A DNA stretch of 64,000 bases from Eunapius fragilis (taxonomy: Eukaryota; Porifera; Demospongiae; Spongillida; Spongillidae): the NCBI GenBank assembly GCA_963681505.1, contig OY811973.1, positions 2,840,267 through 2,904,266 of the forward strand. Reading direction: 5' to 3'. A program made the translations under genes and the position numbers. Positions 20,693 to 32,122 of the stretch are shown here, piece after piece (the first letter of the stretch is position 1; every line of letters begins with the position of its first letter). The notes beneath the pieces are model-generated. The model had not been told where the DNA came from. It made no database searches and saw only the letters and a program-made list of their open reading frames with translations.

Positions 20693-23395
20693 TGCCATTT
20701 ACTCTTGAAATCTAGGTCCCTCCTTCCGATGCTAGCCTAGAAAAAGTCAACTGCCAATTTAGTGGCCTGAAAATGGAATAGCAATATAAAGGTGCCAAAT
20801 ATGTACTTTGCTCCTATACAAACTCTCTGACATCCTATTATAAATGGTACTGTACTAGGGAATCAGTTGCATGCAGCTCATCAGTGTGACTTGAAGCTGA
20901 TAATCACAAACAACTTCAGTAACAGTTACAACTATTTAAAGATAAAATAAAGCAAGCACACTTGTGATTAATATGTTGATATAGTAAGCGTGAGTCATAG
21001 ACTGACACTTGAAGTCACTAATAATGAGATAGGAGATGCCCATGCGAATACTATTGAGAAGGTTGAAGTATTCCTTAATATGCAATAAGGGCGAGGTACA
21101 TGTTAAGGGAGATTGCGTGCATAAAGATAAAGCACTGATGGCTGAAGTTGTGGCAAAGAAACGTGTTGAGTGGTACAGAATGTGTGGTATTTTAACAATT
21201 AACCTCTTTATTATTGCACGTCTGGCCTGAACCCATTGGCCAAGGTTTGAGGTGTAACTGGTACTCATGCGCAGCATGGTGTTTGGTGTGTTGATATGGC
21301 ACCACCCACTTGCACCGTGCCATATCCCGCCCAGAATTTACATCGTCCATAGAGAAAAGGGAGTATTAAAAAAAGAAAATCTCACTGGCAGCTGAACGTA
21401 CTAATGCACACGCCCAAGCCTTGCACATGCGCACTATAACCAACCATTACATCCATTAATGACATGCAGCAGGCAGCTAGTTAACTCAGTTTAAGTACCT
21501 TAAACTATATTAAGAATGCAGGTGTGGTACAGTTATTGGGTAGAGACTGACAAAATGTGGGTTGCCATGGTTGCCACACATTGAGCAGTGACATGTGGGT
21601 TGCTATGGTTACTATACAGGCTTAGTTACCTCTCTGATATACATCACTGTGGATGCCATGGTTATGACACCTTGGAGCCGATGACTGTTGTGGCTACATC
21701 ACCAACACATCACTGGTTGCTATGGTCATACACATGGAGCTAATGACCTACACCACTGTGGATAGGCTGATTTGACTACCTTTGCAGGCAATAAAACATG
21801 GTCTACACTGCAAACACGTAGAACTGTGGGGTCTATGAAGACTACTAGGATAAACAAACACACAGAATGAATTTTGGGATTGCCTTCATAGTAAACAGTT
21901 GTGTATGTACTAAACAGTAATGTGTACTGTGAAATAACATTAACTATGATCAAGTGGGTAATGTGCTCTGTAAGCTGCAATCAAGAACATGGGCTATACT
22001 TCAATTTGACATTCTCTTACTATAGTGTACTTCGTCACGTATTCTACTAAATATTTTTAAGGTAGTTGCTCACATAACGTGGTTTTTTTGGAAAAAAAGT
22101 TGGTAAGATCCTCCTTATTGTTTAAGATATGCCACCTTGATATCATTTGGATAAGTAACGTATTTAACCGAGCGCAATGCTTTAAACTTTGGCATCCGCC
22201 ATCTTGTAATTCGCGCACGAATGCGCAGTTTGAGTCCACCATGTATTTTGGGGACTGAATTATTAAAATACGTCATCAACAATTGGTAGTTCTGTTCAAG
22301 TACCGTATATAATTCGGAGAGAATCCACCTTATTGTTTAAGATATGCCACCTTGATAGCATTTCAATAACGCGCAGAAACACTAGCACCGCTTGTTTTAC
22401 AAGCACCTTGAAATACGAACGGCAAAAACTCTTTTTCCTGTACATTCAGGACAACAGACCTTATGATCAAGTGCTGAGCATATTATTACGATAGGAGCTA
22501 AGCACCAAGAAGAGCGTACGTGTAGGAAAATATCTTGTCCTTGTTTTCAAAATAAGTTACTTTTTTCTAAATTATAGCCGAAAACCGAAAATCTATCTAT
22601 TAATAACAATTCAATTTCAAGGTACAAGTATGGCGTCCAGGGATGCGTAACTTTGTAAAAAAATTGCTGTAAATTTGTGGAAAAGGATAGTAACTTTATC
22701 GATGCACCAAAAGGACAATTAAGTAATGAAGAACGTGTATTCACGATAAAGTAGCTGTTCTGGAATGCCCAGCATGAGTAACCATGAATAGCCCAATTAG
22801 TTCACCCTGAAATGATGGTTAGTATAAGCTTTGGCACAAACCTACTGCTCCGTTTGGAAACGAATGCACCAAACGAAAGAAGATATAATTTCATATTTAC
22901 CCTCCTAATTTGGTGATTTTTAAGCACTACAGTTTTCAACAAACCAATTATAAAGTTTTATTCTTAGAATATTTGTACTATTTTTATACTGCTCATCTAA
23001 TAACTGTCAAAATGATGCGGTCCTCTAAGATGCTCTCAGGCTACAAGCTAGTATGATTTTTTTTCAAAATCCAGGAGGGTACCCTATCACCTTAAGTTGC
23101 GCAATTTGTGAACTGCACAAATAAATCTTATTCAGTCTTGATAAATGTGTTGCATGTGTTTACTGTAAACACATGCAACACACCAACCCATGAATTGTAC
23201 ATGTATGTGTATTCCTGGCGATTCATTCAAAGTTTCATCCTTTGGCACACATAGTGCATTTCCAGTCACAATTTGGATCTCTAAATACTGCATCAGGAGT
23301 ATGCTCACAGGACTTGTGATACCACTCCTTGCATATGGTACACTGGGACATGTGTGTGTCAGCTTCAGCTGGCATACGACATGTGCAGAATATAT
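20693..23395. other. AT-rich intergenic DNA, no gene recognised
   Basis: No supported gene. A 40-bp phrase, CCTTATTGTTTAAGATATGC and its continuation, occurs at about 22,113-22,150 and again at 22,330-22,367, indicating a local repeat. Confidence 0.5.
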
Positions 23396-23399
23396 ATAT

Positions 23400-23590
23400 A
23401 TGTTATGGCCCAATTAAAAACCTGACCCGTTTTAAAGCGGGTCGCCCGTTTTAAAGCCGGTCGACCGGTTTTAACTTTCGTTGCGCAATTTATAAACGGA
23501 CCGTGCATAGTACGATTCACAGTTTGTGCAACAGTTTATAAATTGTTGCGCAAATTGTGAATTCACAAATTGCGCAAATTCACAATTTGC
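23400..23590. repeat. Palindrome block related to the 17.1-kb array, plus a GCGCAAATTGTG palindrome
   Basis: 23,413-23,475 repeats GACCCGTTTTAAAGCGGGTC and GGTCGACCGG, like 17,127-17,235; both copies follow ATATATATGTTA(C/T)GGCCC. 23,548-23,592 contains GCGCAAATTGTGAATTCAC and its inverse. Confidence 0.8.
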
Positions 23591-23609
23591 GCCTAACAAT
23601 AGCAAATGA

Positions 23610-24262
23610 ATATAATTATTTTACTCGTAAACATTAAAATAACTATCGATGCTACCATGGCTGAGGGTGGTACCGAGGACATTGTTTTGGGCGATCGAAA
23701 CGGTTCTTTTCAGAACCAATCAGAGGAAGCTTCAACTAGCAAGCGAAGCTCTATAGGCCGCTAGTATCTGCGTGGGCAGAACTTAAAAAAAAATAAAAAA
23801 TAAAAAAGAAAATCTCCACGAGGAAATCGCACACTGGAATTACAGTACTGAACACCAGCAGGCAGAGAAAAGAGGGGCAAGCTGACTATAAAAGATGCAT
23901 CCACGGAAATTATTGATGAGACACCATCGCTCAACTCCAGGTATTATGCATCGGAGTCAGCAAGATCAGGCATGAATTCAGACAAGGCATCCAGTTGTTC
24001 CGCGGATGCATCTGCTTGCTCCTCTTCCTTCTTTTCTCTGCCTGCTGGTGCGCAGTAATTCCAGTTGTGCGATTTCCTCGTGGAGATTTCCTTTTATTTA
24101 AAGCTCTGGCCCACACAGATACAGTTTCCACGCTAGCGCCTGGAGCTTCGCTTGCTAGTTGTAGCTTCCTCTGAAAAGAACCGTTTTGATTGCCCAAAAC
24201 AACGTCCTCGGCACCACCCTCAGCCATGATAGCATCGATAGTTATTGAGTAATATAATTGTA
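23610..24262. repeat. Long inverted repeat with coding-like arms
   Basis: The left arm (from about 23,612) and right arm (to about 24,262) are inverted copies: ATGGCTGAGGGTGGTACCGA at 23,657 matches the minus strand from 24,227. Pairing continues, with gaps, through GGAAGCTTC, AAATCTCCACGAGGAAATCG and the GCAGAGAAAAGA region to about 23,910/23,990. The right arm is less eroded. Confidence 0.85.
23931..24227 (-). CDS. Small unidentified ORF on the right arm of the inverted repeat
   Basis: The ATG at 24,227 opens MAEGGAEDVVLGNQNG and continues to 23,931. A second frame near its end reads EEEQADASAEQLDALSEF to a stop, so one frameshift or an unseen splice may separate two coding parts. The left arm carries a decayed copy of the same start. 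Not recognised; it could be the first exon of a mobile-element or host gene that was duplicated tail to tail. Confidence 0.3.
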   Translation of the reverse strand: MAEGGAEDVVLGNQNGSFQRKLQLASEAPGASVETVSVWARALNKRKSPRGNRTTGITAHQQAEKRRKRSKQMHPRNNWMPCLNSCLILLTPMHNTWS

Positions 24263-25130
24263 TTCAATAACTCAAAATGGCAGCATTACCAAGCTGCTTT
24301 CAACTTTTAGTTGTTTTTGTACGTTGCATTTAACGATACAAGTATGCAAGGATGCTGATTCTAAATCAAATGCATCGCTCGCTTAATACTGAAAATTCGG
24401 AGCGATTCCGCACTTTTTGAAGAGCACAAATCGACGAACAAAAATGGTAACCAAAATGGCTCATTTTGGTGTTTTAAATCGTAACGATTGATCGAAAGTT
24501 GAACGCGTAAAACTGAAAAGGTAAAGGCGATGATGAAGTGTCTATAAACCTAATTTAACTGGAAACAACCCAATTTTCGGGAAGAAAATCAACGAAGAAG
24601 TGAGTTTGGAGAGGGTAACTAATTTTTTTAATTATCAAATAACTTCATTAATAAATAATTTCATTTTTCAAGTTCACATTGCTAAGTGTATTTTGTATGC
24701 AACTGCATAATTTTTTTTTGTTTTCAGCTTTTACAGTTGGTGATAAAATTACAATCAAATAGGGTACAAATGAAAAAAATTATTAGGCCAAGTATGATGT
24801 TCTCAACTATATAGCTTTGTTACATATATATAGCTTACATGTAAAATAAAAATAGACTGAATTCACACGAATAACGGAGTGAGGTCGCCTACTATATATA
24901 GGAGTGAAATCACACTGAAAATTTCACACCATTGCTGGAATGAAATCACACCAATTGATACGTTTTTCGGTGATCTTCACCCGATTTTCATCGTCACATC
25001 AAACTATAACGGGTGACGATAGGTGACCTTCACACACTTTTGTATTTGCAATGTAAGTGACAAAATCGCTATTGATTGTTGTTCCAGTATCAGATGACAC
25101 CTCAAAGTGTGACAAAGCTGTCGTCTACGG
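24263..25130. other. AT-rich DNA, no gene recognised
   Basis: No coding signal seen; only short open frames and a few GTGAAATCACAC/GGTGA-type repeats near 24,880-25,040. Confidence 0.5.
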
Positions 25131-25135
25131 AGTTA

Positions 25136-25740
25136 TTACTGGGAAGATGCCTGGAGGCAGATTGAATTTGTTGCACCCAAATTGTGCTGACAGAGTGGAA
25201 TTAAAAAGCAGCAGAAAAACAGAAAGAGTACCATGACGTTCATACTATAAGGAAAGGAAACTCTATGTCGGAAGTAAAGTTTATGTGAAGGTACATGTAC
25301 ACGAAAAGGGTGGAAAATGGACTCGGAAGTGGAAAGATAGTGAAGTGTACGGGGCCGGTGTCATTTACAGCTGGAGGTAGGAATAGTATCTGATCAGCTA
25401 AGAGTGCTTCTTGAAGAGCAGAACGAAAATCAGTAGGATTGGGCGAAAAACATTAATATTGGTCCCGAGAGGTGCTAGTGATCAAAGACAAAAGAACATG
25501 GAGCAGACGAAAGGAGGAGAAATTACGAAGACCATTCCAGAAAACCCACTGCATGGTTGTCGAAGCACCTGGGAAGTGACAAAATGTGGGTTCTGAAGCA
25601 GAGGTGAAAGCAACGGATGAAGCAGGCGGTAAGTTGGAATTCAACCAAAGAAATACCCCAGACGGGTCAGGCGACCTCCAGAGAAATATGGGTGGTAAAA
25701 ACGTTGTTTTCCTTCGGAGGGGAGAAGATGTAATAACCTA
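25136..25740 (+). pseudogene. 3' end of a second Gypsy pol (integrase C-terminal region)
   Basis: The plus strand reads MPGGRLNLLHPNCADRVELK, then ERKLYVGSKVYVKV and KWTRKWKDSEVYGAGV. This corresponds to the region after the integrase core in Ty3/Gypsy elements, where the chain resembles the C-terminal part of the copy at 8.3-9.3 kb. Further on, RRVRRPPEKYG-like codons and a purine-rich GGAGGGGAGAAGA (about 25,716) precede TGTAATAACC, a possible polypurine tract and LTR start. Several stops and frame changes break it. Confidence 0.55.
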
Positions 25741-25779
25741 CGCATGACGCATGCATGCGTAAGGAACGTGATTTATGTG

Positions 25780-25985
25780 CATTTCCCCATTCTTCCTTAA
25801 GAAATCCTTGAACTCTTGCTAATGAAGCAAGGCCCATTGTCGGAAACTATATAGATTCCGGAATACCAAATCTCGCAAACATTGCTCTCAACCTTTGAAT
25901 GGTAGCTCCTGTTGTGGCTCCTTTCATATCTTCGACTTCAATCCACTTCGAGTGTGCATCAATCACCACCAACAGCATAAGCATG
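25780..25985 (-). pseudogene. Gypsy integrase core fragment, opposite orientation
   Basis: The minus strand reads LVVIDAHSKWIEVEDMKGAT, then LRAMFARFGIPESI, and after a frame change the DNGPC/F segment: the first two parts of a DDE integrase core. It lies on the other strand from the pol tail just upstream, so the pair is either two insertions or a rearranged one. Confidence 0.7.
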
Positions 25986-25999
25986 CATGCATGAAAAGA

Positions 26000-26480
26000 A
26001 ATTTTAGGTATTAGCCAAGTATTTTATCAATTTGGTATCTATATGAACAGAATGATTTTATGTGCTGGCAACAATATACACTACATGCATGCAGAGCCGG
26101 TATGATGCGACTTCACTATGCAATACCTTTGCGCCCCAAAGTTAGTATAAGGATTCCTAGATTATGCTGCGCAATCCTATGATTGCATTTGCGCATCTCT
26201 AGCTGCAATCCTGGAATAAACGGTGCATGCCCAATGGATGCGCGCCAAAGAAGGGATTCCTTGATTGCACAGCGCAATCCTCCGCAAATTCCTGCTTATA
26301 AATCCTACAGGTCTATGGTCTAGTTGGACTGTAATTTGGAGGATGCCTAATCCTGAACCGGTCGGGAGTCATTGGCGATTATAGCTACACGTAATATCAG
26401 CATGCAATAACTGTATATTATAGCTGCATGCATGCAACTGAGCAATTCAGTAAACTATACTGACCCAAAGGTATATATAT
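26000..26480. other. Intergenic DNA with GCGCAATCC motifs
   Basis: CGCAATCC/GGATTGCG-like words recur at about 26,140-26,290. No coding region recognised. Confidence 0.45.
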
Positions 26481-26734
26481 GGGACAGTGTCCAACAAAAT
26501 CACCCTTATGGTACTTTATCAAAATTTTCCAGAACAAGCAAAAGAAAAGTAACGCTCGCATTGAAATGCATGGCTAATTATAAATTCAGTGCTTAATAAC
26601 TTTGTGATGGATAGTCCGATTTAGGATGCGTAACTGAGGACCATTTGACAGAAGCTCATGGGTGTTCAAGGAAAATCAAAAAATTTGAAAACTTGAAAAA
26701 CTAGCCAGAAGGGTGATTCTGCTGGACACTGTCC
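26481..26734. mobile_element. 254-bp MITE with about 30-bp TIRs next to TA repeats
   Basis: Left end GGGACAGTGTCCAACAAAAT; right end, inverted, AGGACAGTGTCCAGCAGAAT, continuing through CACCCTT on both sides. TATAT flanks each side, compatible with TA target duplication of Tc1/mariner-like elements. No ORF. Confidence 0.82.
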
Positions 26735-26932
26735 TATATAATTATTATATATATATATATTATATATATATGCATGGATGTATTTTTGCATAGCTCGCAT
26801 GGAGAGTAATCGCATAGCCGGAGCACATGAATATCAAATATAAGCCACCTTTTGACCAAATTATATATATTATGCATGACGATACTATATACCGTATATC
26901 ATTATGTACTAGCTGACAACTGAACGGAAGAG

Positions 26933-29900
26933 ATGGACCTAGTGTTGTTTGTCAGCGCTCTGGGTTGTCTTACATCGCTAACAGTGGCCCAGCAGGCCGG
27001 ATGTAATAGTCTTCCCAACAGCGTCCTAGTGGAAAGTCTGATCTCCGCAAATTTGAGGGGACTACAGGACACAGCACCTCCCACCATTGTGCTTCAGACG
27101 GCACCCGAGGGGTTCAAGTACCGCGTCGTGTGTGCGTCGAGCTCTGGCATACGCAACCAGTATCGCTTCGTCTCTATAGTGGCGTACTACACCAATAATG
27201 GAGTAGGACCGGTACCGGTGTACGGCCAGTTCGAGTTCGAGTGTGTCAACTCTGTGTGGAGCGCCACGTCAACCTTCTTGGAGAGTACTTCGTTCGACAG
27301 AACGACTCTGAATTCTACCTCTGCCGCAGTCAGTGCCAATAATAGAACAGATTGTGGCTACTGCCTGAACCCCACCTTCAGTTCTCCACCTCGGAGCACT
27401 GATGCGGTCAACCATTGCAACAGTTAGTTACAATAATGGGGGACCATGCACACATATATACGTTTGTATCTTCTTCTTCAGGCTGCACCGGATGTTCACT
27501 GTGCTATTTTACGGATACTGATTACCCTACTGGAGGGAGAAACTTCAGCACAGCTTGTTGCAATTACTACCTGTCAGATGGCATCACATGTACTGATGCA
27601 TGTCCACTATCATCATATCCTGATGCGAGCAGAACGTGTGGTAAGAACAGAGTGTTTTCTAGTGCACAATATGTTTATGGCTATATATAAATAACCACTT
27701 ATTCCTCCAGTACCTTGTAGCTTGACCAGCTGTCAAAATGGCGGAATACTACGAAATGATAGCTGCGCCTGTTACTGTAGTCAGGTGAACACTGGACGTG
27801 ATTGCTCAGGTAAGCCGCAGCGCAACTGTGTTAACGGTTACCATTAAGTACATCATTATCTTGTCAAGGTTGCCTGTGTCAAAATGGAGGTACTTGCAGT
27901 GGCGGCAACTGCATGTGTCCATCTGGGTACGCAGGAAAACTGTGCGATTGCCCTACAAGCTCAGGCTATTTCGTCAGTAACTCCAACTGCCGTAAGAGAA
28001 AAGATTACAATTGTTTGCATGCAGTCATGCAGTAAACATGCAGATATTGATATACATTTAATTTGGTTTGTGCATGATGCATGCACATCGCGTGCAGAAT
28101 CGCTACAACAACCCAAATTTAGGGACGTGCGTTTTTGTATATCTCTGAGTTAGCGCGCTCCATATATATGCTATTGCATGTGCCACCCCGTGCACTTGTA
28201 TATATACATTGTAGTTTCATGCATATTGTTGCCGCCCCACCCCCCAAAAAGCTTAAGTGCATGCGCGATTCATAACCCAACGTGACTCAGCCTTAGGCTA
28301 ACTCAGTCGCAGAGGGAATAGAAGCACGTGAATATTTTTATATAAGGAAGTCCCGTTGCTATTAATTTGTATAGCGTCGCATAACTGAAAACGTGCATGC
28401 GGATGGTGGTGACATGTATACTATTAGATGCAAGTTATTTCATGGATGTACATTGTAGTGAATTAATTATGCATATTATACATATCGGACTGTTTACGAA
28501 AAATTTCGTGACCCAAAATATTATAACAGTCCTTTGCGTTTGAATCGTTATACATAGATAAGCGTAATAGCGACGTCCTATTTTAAAGACTTCATACTAC
28601 ATCATTTAATTCTCTATGGCAAAATACATTTTGGGGTCCTTACTTGCTCCGCCGTGCCAGCATTACAACGTCAGATACACCACAGGGTTTCAACCCGCCA
28701 TAACTTTCAGTAGGAGCTAGTCAATCAAATCACTTCAAATTAGTTAGAGATCGAGGTCCTGTACCTATATTCAGTGATTTGCTCTGTTCGTTAATTTTTA
28801 GTTCATCCGTTACGAAGATATATAGCTGTGCAAAGTGAGTGCACGGTTTGCCGCTCGATTTGCGCCAATGATTTAATTACGCACCCGCCTCCCAATCTTA
28901 TCATTGGCGCGCGAATCGAGCGGGAAACTGTGCACGCACTTTACACAGCTATATCTCCGTATACGGACGAGATAGAAATTAACGAACAGAACAAATCAAT
29001 AGGTACAGAAATTTGATTACTCGACCTGCCGAAAATTATCAAGACCCCATGCAAAATCTACTTTACCATATAGTATGAATTGTTGAAAATAAGATGTTGA
29101 TATAGTCTTTATAAAGATTATCAACGTCTTACCGTTCGTGAGTTATAACGATTCAAACGCAAAGAAAATGGCGCATGAACTGCCCCTATGGGGGAGTGGT
29201 CGGCATGCAACTGTCCCTATGGGGGGAGTGGTCGGCATGAACTGTCCCTATGGGGGGAGTGGTCGGCATGCAACCGTACTTTCAACACCCAAACACACAA
29301 CACAGCGCCTTCAAGAAGACGTCTCATTATTTGAAAAAGAATAAAAACCATCCTTCTGGGTTGTCTTAGGAAGCTTATAAGTATAGTTTAATGCAACTAC
29401 GTTCCCTTTAAATATAGTAACACATCGGGTCCCGAACACTACCTCCGGCTATTGCGCATGCCGATCACTATACCTGCGCTACCATATACGGTGCATGCGG
29501 TGAATTGGAGCATTGGGTTGGGGGGGGGGGGGGGGGGGGGGGGGGAAAGCCGGGGTATATATATTTAGTGGCATGCATGCAGCATTGAAACCCTGAGATG
29601 GCATGACTTTGTCAGGAGTGCATGATATTAAAACTGAATCCCTCCAGTCAATTGTTCTGCAAACTGTGCGAGTTGCACCAGCGCAACTTCGTGCGCAAAG
29701 TGCCGCAATGGCTATGTTTTGGACACAGTCTTCAACAATTGCACCTACTGTAAGTTGTCCTTTATGCTGCACGTAAAAATATACCCGCACTTAACATGCG
29801 AGACAATGTGCATGCGTTAAATGAGAACATGTATGCACTATTACAGAAAATAATATATTTTCAAAGCCAGATAGATTTTAATGTCATCATGCAAAGGAGA

Positions 29901-30802
29901 GTGCGCGGCTGTTTATACAAACCTGCGTGCATACTTCGGGGCCATTCCAAAATAGACCTACCATGCGCGCAGGTGATTCTTACATCATTTATTATGCACG
30001 TGCACCACATAACTGAATGTCACGTGAATAGAAAATAATGGCTGTATAACCCCAAGTTAAAATTGCTGCGATAATTACACGCTTTATAATTAATAACTGG
30101 CGCGGGGGGAGGTCTATACGAGAAATATTAATGCTAAAGCTATAGCTATATACATTTATATGCAGACTATATAAGTAATGCTAGTATATCGATGATTTTC
30201 TCATGCATGATTAAGCAGCAATACCCCCGAAGTCTGAAGCTTGTGGCGCGGGATGCATTGCCGGTGCTATAATCGGAGCAATCCTGGGATTGCTTGTTCT
30301 GGCTGCTATTATTGCAACAGTAGTGGCTGGAGTGTACTTCAGCCTCCAAGGAAAGTTCACAGAGAACACTGTGAAGCCTAATGGAAACGGAATTGTGGAA
30401 GTGAAGTAAGCCTGAGGATCCTTTACTAATAATAATGCAACATACATAGGATAGCACTGAGTATATATCTTTAATTGGGTCTCATACGCTAATACGGGGG
30501 GAAAGTATAAAGTCGCGCAAAATGGTATAACTCCAGAATTCAACATTTAATTGAGCAGTTACTTTTAAAACTACTAATCAATAACTTTATATTAATCACT
30601 AGCATGTTTTTTGGTTCAATATCATAATTTTTCCATGCTCAGCTCTGGAGTTATATCAGTTCTACCAATTCAAAGATTTTGCGCGACTTTTCAATTACCC
30701 TGTATAATTTGTCACCTATAATTTGAAACTAACATCTTTATCTCTTGTTCCAGGCAAAATGCGATGTATATCCCTCCAGAAAAAGTAAACGAATATGAGT
30801 AA
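26933..30802 (+). CDS. Secreted/single-pass membrane protein with EGF-like Cys-rich modules
   Basis: Seven exons join in frame (about 402 aa): 26,933-27,422; 27,482-27,640; 27,711-27,809; 27,869-27,991; 29,648-29,749; 30,219-30,405; 30,754-30,802. Start: ATG with signal peptide MDLVLFVSALGCLTSLTVAQ. Residues about 22-163 form an N-terminal domain I do not recognise. Then come Cys-rich modules, two EGF-like (CQNGG...C.C...G..C, twice) and one furin-like (CASCTSATSCAKCRNGY). A hydrophobic transmembrane helix (GAIIGAILGLLVLAAIIATV) follows, then a short tail ending EKVNEYE. It is probably a type I cell-surface protein. Exons 2-5 are all phase 1-1. Introns 4 and 6 contain foldback/MITE elements. 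Specific function unknown. Confidence 0.88.
28530..29165. mobile_element. About 640-bp foldback element in intron 4 of the EGF-like gene
   Basis: CTTTGCGTTTGAATCGTTAT near 28,531 is inverted at the other end (ATAACGATTCAAACGCAAAG, ending about 29,165). Pairing continues with interruptions to the centre near 28,890, where AGCTGTGCAAAGTGAGTGCA pairs with its inverse. No transposase coding. Confidence 0.85.
29172..29275. repeat. Roughly 34-bp minisatellite, 3 copies
   Basis: Units of TGTCCCTATGGGGGGAGTGG followed by TCGGCATG(C)AAC sit next to the right end of the foldback element, within the same intron. Confidence 0.85.
29520..29545. repeat. Poly(G) tract
   Basis: About 26 G residues in intron 4 of the EGF-like gene, about 100 bp upstream of exon 5. 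Confidence 0.9.
30505..30700. mobile_element. Roughly 195-bp MITE-like inverted repeat in intron 6
   Basis: AAAGTCGCGCAAAATGG and ATAACTCCAG near 30,508-30,537 are inverted near 30,645-30,692 (CTGGAGTTATAT and TTTTGCGCGACTTT). Confidence 0.7.
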
Positions 30803-30885
30803 AGACGTTGTTTGTTTTGTGAGAAAGCATTATTGTATAGTTTTTAGCCGTACGGGATGGTGTTTGTGACGTATTTACTGATCAT

Positions 30886-30891
30886 AATAAA
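30886..30891 (+). promoter_or_regulatory. Candidate polyadenylation signal AATAAA
   Basis: AATAAA lies 84 bp after the stop codon of the EGF-like gene, a suitable distance for its 3' end. Confidence 0.6.
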
Positions 30892-32122
30892 TTATTATCT
30901 TGATGGCATGTTACAATGCATGCGTATATATATAATTATATTCATTCGTAGACTCCACTTTTAATGACGATATATACGCTATCATATTATGAAGTTGCAA
31001 TTAATTACGAGTTGTTATCGGCGCATAACCTTCCAGACATCAACCTGCAACTGGACGTAGACCTGAGCTACGTAAAATTGGGCCCGGGTCTGGGTACGAG
31101 ATTAGTCGATTGACGTGGCGAATGAAGCTATGGTATATATAAACACGAGTGCTACCATCTCCAATGCGAGCAGTGAGGGACTGCATGCATTCAATGCAAG
31201 TGAGAGGCCCAAGAGCATATTGAGTTGTTAAATTGACTTGTAATGTAGTTTCTAATAGTGCCTTACTATTGATGAGGTTTTTAGACCACCCTCATCGACA
31301 GCATCTTCTTTCCTTCGAATTGGAAGCGCAAAGTTCTATCAGCTCCTCAATAGCAGCTCTGCATGATGCTGCCGACAAAGCGAGATTTCTTTATGCTCGC
31401 GTATCTTGACAGGTTGCCCTCAAATGGTGGATTGGAATGCATATGGAGACATGTATGTCCCCATAACATGCTACATCGCCTTGGCAACTATGCTGTAACT
31501 TGGACATTCGGTGGAGATGTTGTGTCTCAGCACAATCAGCTATATACGGGATCATGACGTTTTGCAGGTGTCGTATTGAAGCTGTTAGTGGGCTAGGACA
31601 TAAACAACTGCATACATACATCTATTAGCCATACATATTTAAAAATTGATCTTTTTTATCTGTCTTTGTAAGTGACAAAAAATATATGTGCAACATTTAT
31701 TTTTTGACAAAGAAACAAGTATTGGGCACGCGCATACGCATGAGAAACAACATAATAAAGTCGCCCTAAAAATTTTTAAGGCAGCAAAAAAGCAGCGCCT
31801 ACATGCATGCTTAAGCGACGGGAAGAATCACTTCGACTATCTGTTTCCGTAATCCACTAAGCTATAGATGAAATTATACATTTGGAACTTATACTTCAAC
31901 AACAATACCTTTACATTCATGTGGGGTGAAGAATTAAAAAAGAGGCATTCATATGGGGTCGAACTCGAAATGCTGTGACCTGTGAACTACATGTTCCCAA
32001 CATCATGCACATCGCTCGACCGCCAAGTGTTGTATGAAAATATACCAAAAACCTCTCCTGTTATCTTCTGTATTTCACTTACAATATGTGGCTATAATGG
32101 TTCAGCCGCACAGTTCTTGTAT
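30892..32122. other. Intergenic region, no gene recognised
   Basis: No supported coding region. It holds the tRNA-like stretch on the minus strand near 31,955-32,030 described separately. Confidence 0.5.
31800..32030 (-). repeat. Possible tRNA-derived SINE fragment
   Basis: Read on the minus strand from about 32,027, TGGCGGTCGAGCGATGTG resembles a pol III A box, and GAGTTCGACCCC about 45 bp later resembles a B box (GGTTCGANNCC). A second A-box-like TAGCTTAGTGG lies downstream near 31,866. Stems do not form a clean tRNA, so an intact tRNA gene is not claimed. Confidence 0.3.

Noticed and set aside
24880..25040. GTGAAATCACAC repeats as a regulatory array
   Set aside because: Only a few diverged copies in AT-rich DNA; not clearly beyond chance or TE debris.
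31955..32030. Intact tRNA gene
   Set aside because: A- and B-box-like words are present, but the acceptor and anticodon stems do not pair; reported only as a possible SINE.
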